Source: Apostichopus japonicus (Eukaryota > Echinodermata > Holothuroidea > Aspidochirotida > Stichopodidae). From it: a stretch of 64,000 bases of DNA. Shown here in pieces: positions 36,049 through 49,959 of this stretch. Positions within the stretch are counted from its first letter, which is position 1; each line of letters opens with the position of its first letter. Made by a program: the position numbers and the translations under genes. The stretch is from positions 32,089,989 through 32,153,988 of the forward strand of contig NC_092572.1 of the NCBI RefSeq assembly GCF_037975245.1, in the 5' to 3' direction. The notes beneath the pieces were generated by a model. It saw only the letters and a list, made by a program, of their open reading frames with translations, was not told the DNA's origin and did not search any database.

Positions 36049-37100
36049 TCGAATGATAATTTTTTAAGCGTATGTAGTTAACATTAACAAAATTACGTCC
36101 CACTGATAAGTTCAAACTCAACTGATACTAATACTTAAAAAAAAGAAAGGAAATCACACTCAGAAAACTGTCCCAAAATGGAACAAAGGGGGATAACTAT
36201 TTATATTAAGTGGAGTGGGTTTTATTTTGTTTGTGCGAGGGGGGGGGGGCTTCATTTCATGTATGTGATCCTGTCCTGCACTATCCCCACGTTTCTTAAT
36301 TCCTTCATTGATTAGTACAATATATTAAGTTCATATACTTTTAAGGTACTTGCACAAGAATAGGTTTATCCAGTTGTTGATAGTTGTCTTACCGAACAAA
36401 ATGCACGCCACGTATATTCTGTACGGTAGGGGAAGGTGGGAGGGGTGGGTTAGCTCTCGAAAGGACCTGTGAATCGTTGTTTACTCTATGTTCCTAGACA
36501 TAATCGCCAAAATTAAACCTCTCTATTCCGCAACGAGAATGTGAACGGGCTATGTGTAGAGCAATAAATGATCGAAATTAGTGCATGTAGATTACAATAA
36601 AGAAGAAAGTGAACCAGATAGGTGAGTTCAAAATCAACAACAAAAGGACATAACACATACACAAGCTCACCCAAAATGGAATAAACTGAATACAAATTGA
36701 CACTCAATGAAGTCTAGCGTGTCTATGTGTGTGAAGGAGAAGGGGGGGGGGGGTTGATTACCTCTTTGTCACCAGGTCCTGCACTATACCTACCTCCCTT
36801 AATTACTTCTTTGATTAGTATAATCTGTTAACGGTATTTACTTACCTAATGAGGGTTTAAATGTATGTTCTTTGTTCTGGTGTAAATTAAATTGACTCAA
36901 CGACCTTTAGTTTCAATAATATGGAAATCCTTTATTGTTTATTAAGTCCTTGATTATTGGTTCTGGTATCGAATGGTCCTGGAAGTGGGAGGTTGTGTCC
37001 AACTGTTTGTTTTTGAAAGTGTTGATGAACATACAATACCATAGCAATAGATCGAGCCTTTCTAAATCTAAGGTAAACGTGACAGTATCAAAAAAAGTTT

Positions 37101-38640
37101 AGTACATAAGTGCGTAGCTTCTGTTATTAATGACGTGTCAATTATATCAATACATAACCTGTGTAATTAATGACGTGTCAATTATATCAATACATAACCT
37201 GTGTAATTAATGACGTGTCAATTATATCAATACATAACCTGTGTAATTAATGACGTGTCAATTATATCAATACATAACCTGTGTAATTAATGACGTGTCA
37301 ATTATATCAATACATAACCTGTGTAATTAATGACGTGTTTAGTATATCAGTACATAGCCTGTGTTATAACTGACGTGATTAGTATATCAGTACATAGCCT
37401 TTGGTGTTAATGACGTGTTTAGTATATCAGTACATAGCCTGTGTAATTAATGACGTGTTAAGTTTATCAGTACATAGCCTGTGTTACAAATGACGTGTTA
37501 AGTATATCAGTACATAGCCTGTGTTATTAATGACGTGTCAATTATATCAATACATAACCTGTGTAATTAATGACGTGTCAATTATATCAATACATAACCT
37601 GTGTAATTAATGACGTGTCAATTATATCAATACATAACCTGTGTAATTAATGACGTGTTTAGTATATCAGTACATAGCCTGTGTTATAACTGACGTGATT
37701 AGTATATCAGTACATAGCCTTTGGTGTTAATGACGTGTTTAGTATATCAGTACATAGCCTGTGTAATTAATGACGTGTTAAGTTTATCAGTACATAGCCT
37801 GTGTTACAAATGACGTGTTAAGTATATCAGTACATAGCCTGTGTTATTAATGACGTGTTAAGTATATCAATACATAGCCTGTGTTATTAATGACGTGTTT
37901 AGTATATCAGTACAAAGCCTGTGTTATTAATGACGTGTTGAGTATATTAGTACATAGCCTGTGTAATTAATGACGTGTTTAGTATATCAGTACATAGCCT
38001 GTGTTATAACTGACGTGATTAGTATATCAGTACATAGCCTTTGGTGTTAATGACGTGTTTAGTATATCAGTACATAGCCTGTGTAATTAATGACGTGTTA
38101 AGTTTATCAGTACATAGCCTGTGTTATTAATGACGTGTTTAGTATATCAGTACAAAGCCTGTGTTATTAATGACGTGTTGAGTATATTAGTACATAGCCT
38201 GTGTAATTAATGACGTGTTTAGTATATCAGTACATAGCCTGTGTTATAAATGACGTGTTGAGTATATTAGTACATAGCCTGTGTAATTAATGACGTGTTT
38301 AGTATATCAGTACATAGCCTGTGTTATAACTGACGTGATTAGTATATCAGTACATAGCCTTTGGTGTTAATGACGTGTTTAGTATATCAGTACATAGCCT
38401 GTGTAATTAATGACGTGTTAAGTTTATCAGTACATAGCCTGTGTTACAAATGACGTGTTAAGTATATCAGTACATAGCCTGTGTTATTAATGACGTGTTA
38501 AGTATATCAATACATAGCCTGTGTTATTAATGACGTATTTAGTATATCAGTACATAGCCTGTGTTATTAATGACGTGTTGAGTATATTAGTACATAGCCT
38601 GTGTTATTAATGACGTGTTGAGTATATCAGTACATAGCTT
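37101..38640. repeat. 40-bp minisatellite, 38.5 units with no length variation
   Basis: Units of exactly 40 bp of the type AGTATATCAGTACATAGCCT followed by GTGTTATTAATGACGTGTTT run for 1540 bp with substitutions only. Two unit classes exist: one with ATTATATCAATACATAACCT (37141-37320 and 37541-37650) and one with AGTATATCAGTACATAGCCT. A four-unit block beginning with the TTATAACTGACGTGATT variant starts at 37341, 37661, 37981 and 38301, exactly 320 bp apart, so amplification also occurred in eight-unit steps. Nearly every unit carries TGACGTG or a one-base variant. No coding frame. Confidence 0.97.
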
Positions 38641-39326
38641 CACCATTACTGTCTCCTGTGTGTTACTTACCAGTACGATCATCGCTTTGTAGATTTATCA
38701 TCCAGAGTAGAATTTAAGTCTAGAATCATTTAATCATTTAAATAACAGAAGAAAATCACAAAAAAAATAACGTGCGGAAACAGGAATGAAGAACATCCAA
38801 TTGTTAAGATGGCGTCGTGTAGGTCATGTGATGTTCTAATATACGAACCTGGACGCTAAATAGATATCGGTAGGAATCAGTCTATATATTTAACTGGTTC
38901 CAAAGTTCATGTTTGATTGTTTACACAATCAAAGACTGCATATAATACTACAATTCATATCTGATATTTATGCCTTGTTGTGGTGATTCTGTCATATCAG
39001 CCGTTCAAAGGTACCTACTGTACGTTGATGCATTGCTACGTCTATTAATACGCAAACATTGTAAGTTTCCGATGTATTTTGCCTGTAAAGTACACAAACT
39101 GTGTAGATGAAACTACAAGCTTCGATGGCCAACTCCGAATATGTCTTGACAAGAAATCTACATATTGGTTTACGAAAATGAAAACAACGTAAGACCACTG
39201 TTTATAACAAATATGAAAACAATTAAAGGAATTATACACAATTTGACAAAAGAGAGTGTAGATATGATGCGCTATAGAGCGGGATTCTAACAAGTATATA
39301 AGGATTGTAGGGTATTTCAATATTCA

Positions 39327-39665
39327 GAATTCAATATTTTGTCATTTTGACGACTTGTTGTATCTCGGCAAAACGTCAATTTTCAAATTTTTGTCATTTT
39401 GACGACTTGTTGTATCTCGGCAAAACGTCAATTTTCAGAATTTTGTCATTTTGACGACTTGTTGTATACAACAAGTCGTCAAAATGACAAAATTCTGAAA
39501 ATTGACGTTTTGCCGAGATATATCTCGGCAAAACGTCAATTTTCAGAATTTTGTCATTATGACGACTTGTTGCATCTCGGCAAATTTAATAATTTTGTCG
39601 TTTTGACGAGTTGTTAAACTCGGCAAAACGTCATTTTTCTGAATTTTGTCATTTTGACGAGTTTG
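39327..39665. repeat. Tandem/inverted array containing a perfect 108-bp palindrome
   Basis: About 55-60-bp units of the type AATTTTGTCATTTTGACGAC followed by TTGTTGTATCTCGGCAAAAC repeat in direct orientation. One unit is inverted, so 39413-39520 is a perfect palindrome with two 54-bp arms meeting at 39466/39467 with no spacer. A further direct unit follows from 39521. Later units (39580-39665) are more diverged. Confidence 0.95.
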
Positions 39666-42430
39666 TTACTCTTTCATCACCATGTACCTTCTACGCTTCC
39701 GTAATATACGATAGCATAACTCGTGAAAACAGAATGAGGTGTGGGTCAACAATAGCCTAGTGTTAGGATTGTAGTACATTCTATGCTTGTATCTGTTGCG
39801 CGAGTAGCTATAGACAGTAGATTGGAGTAACGCTATTTATCTCTACTGAATCGGTGTAACAGTGTCGGTACATTTAATTAGAGCTGTGTACGTGTAAATG
39901 AGGAAACAGGTGGTGTAAGTCACTGACGGACATTGATGACAATGGGTGTAACTCGTATAAAAATGATGAATAAATCACTAAAATTTTAATTGTGACCACG
40001 AAGACTACAATACCTAGACCAAGGTTAATTAATTTAAGCCATTCTTAGAGTTAGCCTAACCATACTTAAGGATTAAAGGGAAGGAATCCCAAACCATCAT
40101 AATGAACTTATATCACCAAGATCCTTGTGATGAACTTATCCCTAAAATATCTAAGTCCATTTTCTTGCACGGTACTGGAGTAAACTGGTTTTTAAAAGTT
40201 GTGGCATGGAGCAATTTTTTGCCAATGTGTAATGTCACAGTGCCACTTTAGATGGTGGGGGGTGGGGCGATATAATGTAATCTTTGGTGTCCTGTCTCCT
40301 TTTCAATGTGAATGTAAACAGTTCAATAAACAAATACCAGTTTTATGACAAATTAAAACATGCAAACGCCAGCTCATTTCCACTTAAGTCTTCCTCCAGT
40401 TTTCAATTTCATGTATAAATAAACGTTAAAAATGTAACATCTCCCTAAAGAAGTACGGTTTCTCTTAGCTGTTGGCGGCTTTGCTCATCGCGAGCATTAC
40501 TCTAGCCTAACTTAAAACTACCTTTTTCTAGCTAAGTAATACCTAGTTATATATTTGAAGGTCACATACTTTTACATGAAACTTTGGAAGGTACTAGCAT
40601 AGTTTATACTTAAGTAGTTTCTTTGCTACAAAGGACGAGGAGGGGGGGGGGGGCGTTTAGACCGAATTACTAGAAAATCTGTATAGCAACCTTTAAACTC
40701 GATATGAGCTTCGGCGTATCCAGAGGGCTGAATTAAGACAGAAACCCCCCTCCCCTCACGCAAACACTTTAGGAAACGCAACCGGGATTTGCAAAATGAA
40801 AATCGGCAACGAAAATAAATATCCGAGATATATATGATACTGGTTAGGCTGCTTGTGTTTATAGTATACAGCGTGATCTACCTCAAGTTTTTCATCATTA
40901 GTCATGCTTAGCATAGAACGATTCAGTAATTGACTCTTCTAGACAAAGTTACCTGCGTCACGTGATACCGGCTTGTCGTCTCTATTATAAACAACGTCTC
41001 TATTTGAGTCACTGATATATAGATATATACCTGCGTATGCCTGTCTATATACGTACTATTGTGTACAGTAAATATATATATAGTACCGTAGCCACTGGGA
41101 GATTGGGAACACGTGCCTCCTCCCTTCCCCTACCCTCCCTTGCTACTCCCCTCCCCTTCCACTCCCCTCTTCTCCTTCCCCTTTTCTCCCTTCCCCTCCT
41201 CTAAATGATGTTGAAAGTTGCTGAGTTTTATATCACACTATAAGCATAGTCGCATACACAGGAGTTGACGTGATGTAATGATAGCATAATTTTGCAGTCT
41301 GGTGGCCTCGTAATCATATTGCGCGCCTGGAAGAAGTATAGATGGGCCATACAAAAATATGGGATATGTGACCAGTGAAAAGAGGGGACCCGGTTTTGTC
41401 CTCGGGACCGGATCTGGCACTCGACGCTCCTACAATGGAGTGCGCAAGGGGGTGGAGTAGGGCACGTAGGCCATGGCACCATCTCGGATCGTCAGTCAGG
41501 GGATGTGGGCCGTGGGCCATGGCCCACCTCGATTCGTCAGTCTAGGTGCTAGGGGGTGGGGAGTGCATGTGGGTCATGGTCACATCTCGGATCGTCAGTC
41601 GTTGGGAAATGGTTTAGTCGGTGGATTTTAGCAATTATCCTGATGAGAATTGGACGCTTGATACGGTTGTATAATCACTCTTACTATTATGTTATCATTT
41701 ATTAATTAACATTGCGTTGAGTGTTACTTATATGGACCTGCTTTATAGTCTAAATATGCACAGTGCACAATGTTATGTCTAAATTTATATTTATCTTTCC
41801 GGGGCAGCATCTCCAGATCCCAGAAGTTCAGGCTCCAATAGTAGGGAGTCATTTATACCCAGCCCCCCCCTCCCCCACACACACCTTTGATATTATGTGC
41901 ATGCCATTGCGCTGCACCATATTGTCGCCTAACTGAAGCATATAAAGTTCTTTAAATGAAAAAAAATATATGATATCCTCAGTTTTCTAACATGATTCAA
42001 TAATTTGAAAACATCTAACCCGTTCATATATCGTCCCCGTTCTGGCGTAGTGACGAATGTTCAAAATGTGAATTTTGAGAAAACGCGCTCTAAAGATTTT
42101 CATATTTTGACTTTAGTATAGCGTAACTAAAATAGGATCTTTTTTACCGAAAGTTGTCAATATTTTAAATATAACAAATAGAACTTTGAGTTCTTATGTT
42201 TGTTGCTGATCGAAAAATTTCTTACATAGTAGTAATTTTAGTGTAAACATATTCGTCGTTATGTCATGTCATTTTCAGTTAATTTTAGACATTCGCCACA
42301 CCTTCGTCACTGTGCTAGAACTAAATTTTGAAGTTTCGTCCTGTCACAGACTTGTATTCGTCACTTTTGTGTGTAGTAGTCATAGGGTACACCGTGAATG
42401 TTCACTGTCACATGGGGAGAGGAAAGGGGG
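39666..42430. other. Stretch without a supported gene
   Basis: No gene recognised. It holds a G-run at about 40641-40654, a polypyrimidine tract (41115-41205, almost all C and T) and three loose copies of a segment with CATCTCGGATCGTCAGTC (about 41479, 41523 and 41583). The short frames have no family motifs. Confidence 0.4.
41115..41205. repeat. Polypyrimidine tract
   Basis: About 90 bp of nearly uninterrupted C and T in CCCTTCCCCT-type words. Such tracts can adopt triplex structures. Confidence 0.85.
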
Positions 42431-42439
42431 GTAATCGAA

Positions 42440-42900
42440 GGGGTGGTACATTGGTCTTATTAATTTTAAAAAGAATGTCCACGGTTTACTTTAATGTATA
42501 AAATAGACAAGGAATGGGTTATACGCAGGTATCAACATACGTGTTTTAGTATGTTTTTCTTGAGTGGCATGGATGTAGTCGGATATGACGAGGGAAGGTG
42601 GTATATAGGGCAAGGAGAGCCGGCTGTTGAAATGGTGTTATATTGGTCTTATTAATTTAAAAGAACGCCCACGTTTTGTTGCGATGTATAAAATAGACAA
42701 GGAATTTGTATGGGTTATGGGCGGATGTAAGTGTTTTAGTATGTGTTTCTTGGGTGAAATGTATGGTGTCGGATAGAGAGATGTTGAGGTAGGGAGGGCA
42801 AGGAGAGCCGGCTGCTGAAAGGGTTATATATTGGTCCTATTTATTTTAAAGAACCCCCACCATTTTCTATAATGTATAAAATAGACAAGGTATATGATGA
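42440..42900. repeat. Tandem duplication, about 195-bp unit, 2.4 copies
   Basis: Each unit contains TTGGTCTTATTAATTT, then AATGTATAAAATAGACAAGG, then GTGTTTTAGTATGTTTTTCT and AAGGAGAGCCGGCTG. Copies begin near 42448, 42650 and 42828; the third is truncated after the AATAGACAAGG segment. Confidence 0.85.
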
Positions 42901-43119
42901 AATGTGAACACATGCAGTTGCAAAAATAATAGTTCCAGTGGCGTAATCTGTTAAGTCGGAACTCTTATAAAGCACACAGACTACGGAAAATTGTGTGCAA
43001 TTCTTCATTTTCAAGTTAGTGTATTACGTGAAATGTCTCTGACGATAGTTTCTAAGTATCCTTCAAACGCATTGGGAAGCTATTCCACTATACTATCCCC
43101 TTAAACGGAATGTGAAATT

Positions 43120-43410
43120 TTATTACGCTCACAGGCACATTCATAATATCCAACCCAACAACTGTGCCATTGTTCAAGTGTTTCCAAGTTGTACTATAGT
43201 ATGTTGTTCCTTCTTTTTATTTCCTTCCAGTATACATATAAAAAAATCTTACGCTCACAGGCACATTCATAATATCCAATCCAACCTCGTGTGAATCCTC
43301 AGATTTAAAGAAGGAAATAACTGTGCCATTGGTCAAGTGTTTTCAAGTTGTACTATAGTATGTTGTTCCTTCTTTTTATTTCCTTCCAGTATACATATAA
43401 AATTTATAGA
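43120..43410. repeat. Two-copy tandem duplication
   Basis: TTACGCTCACAGGCACATTC to CTTCCAGTATACATATAAAA (43123-43243) is repeated at 43247-43402. The second copy has an extra segment of about 40 bp after ATATCCAATCCAAC. Confidence 0.88.
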
Positions 43411-45110
43411 GAGGAGTCATATAACACCTCAACAAGAAGAATAACTCATATAAAAGTTTTTTTTTTAAGATGATAGGATACCAAACAGTCCAAGAATAAC
43501 TAATATAAAAAGGGAGAAAATGTCAAGATGATAGGATATCATATAAAATACATCTACTAATACAAAAGTTATTACATAAAACGATATAACAAACAGACTA
43601 TAACAAACATTCTAAGTGCTCGAATGGAATGTATAAAGCAGCACGGTAAATAAATGAGTTGCTGTAAACTTACGTTCGGTATTTTGTGTGGATTTCTTAG
43701 ATTTCTGCTCGATTTGTGCAGGAGAGTTTTTAGTACAGTATACAAAGGGTTAAAGCAAAAACAAAAAACAGGTCAGAGAGAGGAATCAAATTTCTCCAGA
43801 ATGTATTCTAAGCCCTAGTGAGTCTCATTTGGACTTTCCTTTTTGGGAGTTTCACTTTTCATATATCTATTGTTACCCGATATTCATTATACAGCTAAAA
43901 AATACATTTAAGAGAGAAATTCCATTTTACTGAAATGTATTTGAAAGCCCCAGCAGGGTGCAGGGGTGAAGCCCCGCAAGCTTTAGCATTTTGAGATATT
44001 CCTTACTTTGCTACTTCTTTGTTTTACCCTTACCCTTATTGCAAACGTCCAATATACAAATGTCTATAATATGGTAAATCGAGTGACTGAGATATTGTCA
44101 TCGTATTATAATTTTGGACATAATCTTAGCGATATTTTGATATATGTCACACTGCATTCGATGTCTGCCACCCCCCCCCTTACCTCCACCTCCTGGATTG
44201 AACCCTTTTCCGGAGCCCCTCTATAAGGACACAATGAAGAGGAATCGGTCACGTGGTTCACCAATAAACATTCCACAACAGGCAGGTTTGATCGTTCGGT
44301 TTTATTAGAAAAGTTTAAAACAGAAATAAATTCCGTTATCATATCATTTATCCACGTGTTCTCATTGGCTCATTCAGATTTTCTCTTCAATATCGTTCCT
44401 TAATGATACTCATTTCTCATCAAAAAATATAGTTTATTAGCATTATATTTTTTGGCTTTATCACCCTTTCTTGCTAACCCGGTTCGCCCTCGAAAATGTT
44501 TTTGGGGGACATCACCCTGCCTCCCTCCCTCTATCCCACCCCTTTCGTTACTCCACTACTTATAGTGAGTTTAAAGCACGAACGCACATGTCAGAGGAAG
44601 GAATTAAACTACTCCGGGATGTATTCTAAGCCCTGCTGGGAAGCCTGAGACCTGAGCTGAGACATTTTCACGTTTCAGATATTAAATGTTCTCTGATATT
44701 CATTTTTTATCGGAAAAAGATTCTTTTTCCGAAAGGAATTCAGTCTCATTGGCGGTGTAGGGGCTTATGATGTTGAGTTATTTCTTGCTGTTTTGTATAA
44801 TGCTCTGATTTTCTAGGGGGACAAGGGGGACTCGTATGTACGCCCATGTCTGATTGGGTGTATCAAGTCACATATGATCCGATACAGTTGACAATCACGG
44901 GTATCAAGACTTAGTGGCTTAGAATAGGCTCAGATACAAAATGAGTCAAAGAGGGAAATGTTTAGAATGGAATAGTTGAATGTAATTATAAATAATGTAC
45001 ATAAATGACCATTATATGAGTTTTATAGCAAATTCATAGACAATAACACCTTAATGATAATTACCAATAACTGATATGTGTAAGATACAGCTTTGAAATG
45101 TTCAGTTCTT
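43411..45110. other. Stretch without a supported gene
   Basis: No gene or bounded element recognised. A C-run lies at 44170-44179. Confidence 0.3.
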
Positions 45111-45121
45111 AATGTCTTAAT

Positions 45122-45335
45122 GTTAGGTTAACCCTAACCCTAACTTACTTTAAGTGGTTTATATATATGTAGATATAAACATACTCTATTCTAATACTCT
45201 TTCTTTTGAATTAAGGTGTCCGTTATTCATGTCTTGGTTAGGTTAACCCTAACCTTTACTTGCTTAAAGTTGTTTATATATGTGGATCAAAACATACTCT
45301 GTTATAATACTCTTTCTATTGAGTTAAGGTGATTG
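45122..45335. repeat. Two-copy repeat of about 115 bp with CCCTAA words
   Basis: GTTAGGTTAACCCTAACC begins both copies (about 45121 and 45236). Each continues through TATATAT-rich sequence, AACATACTCT and TCTTT(C/A)T(T/A)TTGA(A/G)TTAAGGTG. The first copy has two and a half CCCTAA units; this is too short to be called an interstitial telomere. Confidence 0.75.
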
Positions 45336-46557
45336 TTTGATATTTTATTATATACATGTATATATTACCAGATATGTTATCTACTCTGCTTGTCTCTGAT
45401 TGGCTATCCGTTCCTGTTAATTAGTTATATTACATAGCATATCTCTGTTACACATTGACCTTACTGAAGATTCTGTACACTGTATATAGGGACAGCAACA
45501 AGTATCATTGTGAACTTTGTTTTGCCATTTACTTCGCCTGCAGCCCTTCTGTACAACCATATAGTAATATTGAACAAATTCAGAGCGCTTACAGGAAGCT
45601 TGCAGTGATGTGTCTGGTGTGGGATGGTGAAGGGGGGGGGGGGTGGGTGGGTATTAACGATATTATTTTATAAAACTTGAAGTACCCCGCAAAAGTGCCC
45701 CTCTGGTCATACGATCTTTTCTAATAAAAATACCCCTTATAAACTTTGTGGTACGGTATGCACAGAAAACAGTTTTGCCGGAAAGTTTATATGTAAATTG
45801 GTGGTCTTTAACCCCGCTGCCCATTGGAGTTTGTCCCCCTCCCCCCACCACCACCACACCACCAATCCTCAGGGATTAAAACTCTTCCGCCGTCCCTGGT
45901 AGAACGAGAAAATGGACAAACGAAAACCATCCCCAACTAGGCAGAGATTGTTCAGTTTTATTAGAACAGAACAAAACAGCTTTGAATCCAGGAATATCAT
46001 TCAAATAAATTCGTCAATGCACAATATATATCAGATTAATCATTATTTATCAGATTATTCAATATTCTCGCAACTAAGTTTGGTGTTTGATCTGATTAGT
46101 TTCAATGTTCACTCTTTCTTCTGAATGAGATGGTCGAGCGCCCTCGAAAGTAAAACTTGTTTGACCGCGCTTACACCGAAGATGTCATACGCCCTCAATT
46201 TAGTTGACAGCAGCACACGATTAGATTGGTTATGGTAAATTGATGGTTATTGTTAGAATAACAATAGCATTTTGAAGGATCAAGTTGCTGAAACATTTGT
46301 CAGATTAAATAGATATGTTGATTATTATTGTCTTGCAAGGAATGGTGAACTGAAGTTCTACACGCCATGTAGTGAACTCACAGAATAAAGTCGTTCTATA
46401 TTTGATCGAGTCATTTTGATTTCAATGGGGCTCTCCGGCGTCCTATCCAAGGGTGCTGTCATATAGGTCCGAACAGAGTTCAGACACTATGCCCTCGCGT
46501 GCGTTATCTCTACAGTTTACAAACCTATGCTTTAAAATAACACGATGTCGTAAATGC

Positions 46558-46940
46558 ACAACACTCACAATCATACGAACACGCAGGGTGAATTTGTAGG
46601 CCGATGCAGAGGCGTAATAAAAAAGGAATGAATTTAAACATATTTGTCGTCCTGTAAAAACCTTGCAAATATAAAATCATTTTACAACTTAGCACCCTGA
46701 ATGATGTAGTTTTCATTGCGAGGGGAATACCACCTCCCCGTACGGCCCCTTTTCAAAGCCAACACATTCACCAAGATAATTTAAGTGAAAACGTGTGTCA
46801 CCGAGCAAAATAATTGGAAAGGAAAGGAAAACCAGGGCCATACAACGTGATTACTGATCACTTTGAGCCTCATTGCTGTGTACCCGTGAGCTGACTATCT
46901 GAAAATTGTTTACACAGTGACTTTGAATTTTGCTCATATT
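46558..46940. repeat. Dispersed repeat, copy 1 (partner at 52092-53040)
   Basis: It shares with the 52-kb copy the segments CATACGAACACGCAGGGTGA, CACCAAGATAAT and ACCAGGGCCATAC followed by ACGTGATTACTGAT and GAGCTGACTATCTG. Orientation is the same. No coding frame or inverted ends were found, so its class is unknown. Confidence 0.75.
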
Positions 46941-47025
46941 TTGCCTTTCTACTATTTAATCCCGTTTTTTCCTTTTTATAGCTATCATTTACATACATAA
47001 AGATAGTTTCATCATCATACAGGGG

Positions 47026-47230
47026 CGGATCCAGGATTTTCGAAAAGAGGAGGTGAGGGGGGGGGGCGAAGTTTTCTGTGGCACAGAATTGTTATGATTA
47101 CTTAAGCAGAGCGCCACCATCAATTGGCGCGTAGCGGGGCAAGAACATTATTGCCAAAATTGCCTCCCATATTGCCGGAAATGGCTCTTCCCAGGCCTTG
47201 TTAGTTGCATTAAAAGAAAAATGATTTTAA
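47026..47230. mobile_element. hAT-like element fragment
   Basis: CAGGGGCGGATCCAGG at 47026 resembles the end of the 3315-4350 element. The following sequence (47100-47220: GCGCCACCATCAATTGGCGC and TTGCCGGAAATGGCTCTTCC) matches the right part of the 32052-33616 element in reverse. No opposite end or target duplication was found, so it is truncated. Confidence 0.6.
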
Positions 47231-49270
47231 GATCTTACGTGCTAGAAACTTAAACTTCCCCCCAAAAAGTAAATTCGAAAACAAAGTCAGTAAAGTCACT
47301 TGATAGGGGAAGAAAATGACTTTACTTTATATTCGATGTTTTACACAGGTAATTGAGGGTAGTCATTTTTAGATAAGGTAAACCACGTGACAGAGATATA
47401 ATTCCATGACAGTTGGTCTTAGAAAGGTTCAAATTCGTGTTGATTGCAACTAGCAGATGCACTTGTAGGTATACAATAATTGCTATACGTAAATAACCAG
47501 ATATAAAAATACGCAGAGCATTCTGATAGTAGCCGTAGCCTTTATAAACTCTGTAATTTCGGTGTAAATTGTTAGGTTTGTGTTATTATTATTATTATTA
47601 TTTGTTTTACATGCCAAACAGGGACATAATGTGGGCACCCAATGAGCTGAAAATATGAGTCGTGTGGGGGACTGGGGGCCGCTGCCCCCTCGTTAGTAGG
47701 CTAAAAAGGCCTTGGTTGATGAAGTTAGTAGAATGACGATACCAGAAAGGCATGCGCCGAAGATGCGAGCTATCTAGGGGGTCCGAGGTAATTCCCCGGA
47801 AAACTTAGCACTTTTGGACGTCAAATGGTGCAATGTGATGCACATATAATTTCTATACATAGATAGGATCAAGTGAGTCATTGGAAATTTTTCTCGTACA
47901 CAAGGAATAACGATTATTTTCCAAATATTTATGAGTGGGGGGGGGGTTGGGAGGGGGACGGAAGACATTACGTCCCCAACCAAATAATTGGGATGGGGGG
48001 AAACATCTTTGCAAGAAATGTTCAAGAATTGACAAAGCGATAAGTATTACAACAAATTGGCAGTGGTTTGCAAATAATAAAACTCTTATGCTGTGTAACC
48101 AGCTTTGGGAATGCATTATCTTCTAAATTTGCTAAATTGGACAACAAAATTCCACAACTTGCAAAGTACCGAAGAAAACCAGTATTTACGCTTATTTGAA
48201 ATAATAGAATCAAATTCACCAGTTTAGGGAATAGTTGTAGAATAGCCTTTGACGGTTTATTTCTGACATTATTCCTCATTCACGAGTATGGCACTTTAGA
48301 CTCAACATATACGGTCATAGACACATGGTTATATAGATTGAGAGTATTATAACAGGAGTGAACATTACATGCTTTAGTCAGATAACTATGGACACAAAAT
48401 GTTACTTAAATTGTTATTAAAATCTTTATAATCCATTGAAAGAGCAAAGAGAACACAGATTTGTTTTTCTATTTTGGGACACGAATTTTCACCAAATTTG
48501 AAAAATTTGCCCACATTTCAAACTTCGCGGCTCGAGGGCAGGGAAAGGTTTTGGTGTGATTATCTGATAATATATCGTCTTTGCCGTGACCAACTCAATT
48601 ATACATTGGGGATAGCATTCAATAATATATACACAATTACAAGGCTCTAATTTAATACTGTCGTTGTCATCTCATGAGGAATAAAAGCTAATATCTAGAG
48701 AAATGTATTGGTAATGAGTTATTAGTGTGCATCAACTTAAATGTTACCAATATTTGTCAACACGAGACGTTCATGTTATTGGCCTTTTCACACAAGTCGA
48801 ATTCTCCAAATCGTGGGGTCTAACTCCGTGAAATTAATTTCCACAACGATTGTCCGACAGGTAGTAAATAAATAAAAGAACATCACTCACCAGCGGTCTA
48901 TTCTCATACCAAGGCTGTTCTCACGGACAATCCCCAGTAACTGTAGCTTTCAAATTCCCGGCTGATAGGTCTACGTGTAGGCCTATAGTAGTACTGTTAC
49001 ATACTGGTAAAGGAAGGAATCTAGCAACCGTGTTTGCTCCTACTGACCATTCCTTTCTACGATCCCGTCAGCTACCATGTGGCTTTATGAAGGGGAGCAA
49101 GGCAAACAGGGGAAGGGGAGGGGGGGGGGGGTACCTAACACTGAAAACTGCGACTGAATAAACAGGGTCATGATGTTCTAGTGTAAAAGAATCTTTAACT
49201 TTTCTTATGCAAATTAAATACAAGTTATCTGTGGCATGCGTTGCTGGTTATTATGATTACGTAACTATCA
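47231..49270. other. Stretch without a supported gene
   Basis: A short (TTA)n run lies at about 47581-47600, and G-runs at 47937-47947 and 49120-49131. No gene recognised. Confidence 0.3.
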
Positions 49271-49274
49271 TCGA

Positions 49275-49539
49275 CCCAGCACACACAAAAACGTTTTAAA
49301 ACGTTATTAAAACGTTTCGTCTTTTGTTTTGATAACGTTAATTGTGGAGTAATAAATATGTCACGAAAACGTTTTCGGGCTATTATTTCAAAACATTTTT
49401 TCGTTAAAACATTAATATAACATTAATATTTCATAAAAACGTTATGCCGACGTTTTTATAACACCACATTTAACGTTCTTAAACATATTTTAGAGGCTCT
49501 TTTAAAAATGTTATGATAACGTTTTGTGTTTGCGTCATC

Positions 49540-49540
<1 letters not shown>
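49275..49540. mobile_element. Possible small inverted-end element rich in AACGTT
   Basis: The left side (GCACACACAAAAACGTTTTA) and the right side read inward (GCAAACACAAAACGTTATCA) are similar, and AACGTT/AAACGTTT words recur throughout. Target duplications could not be defined, and the right side runs into the trinucleotide tract. Confidence 0.5.
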
Positions 49541-49885
<345 letters not shown>

Positions 49886-49959
49886 GATTATAGCGGATTT
49901 CGTTGTGATGCAGACACAATATAGTCTCAACATAAATTCTCATTACATATCGCAGCGAT

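Noticed and set aside
37101-38640. CRISPR-like array
   Set aside because: Units are contiguous 40-mers with no unique spacers, in a eukaryotic context; it is a minisatellite.
45122-45150. Interstitial telomere repeat
   Set aside because: Only about two and a half CCCTAA units, within a local 115-bp duplication.
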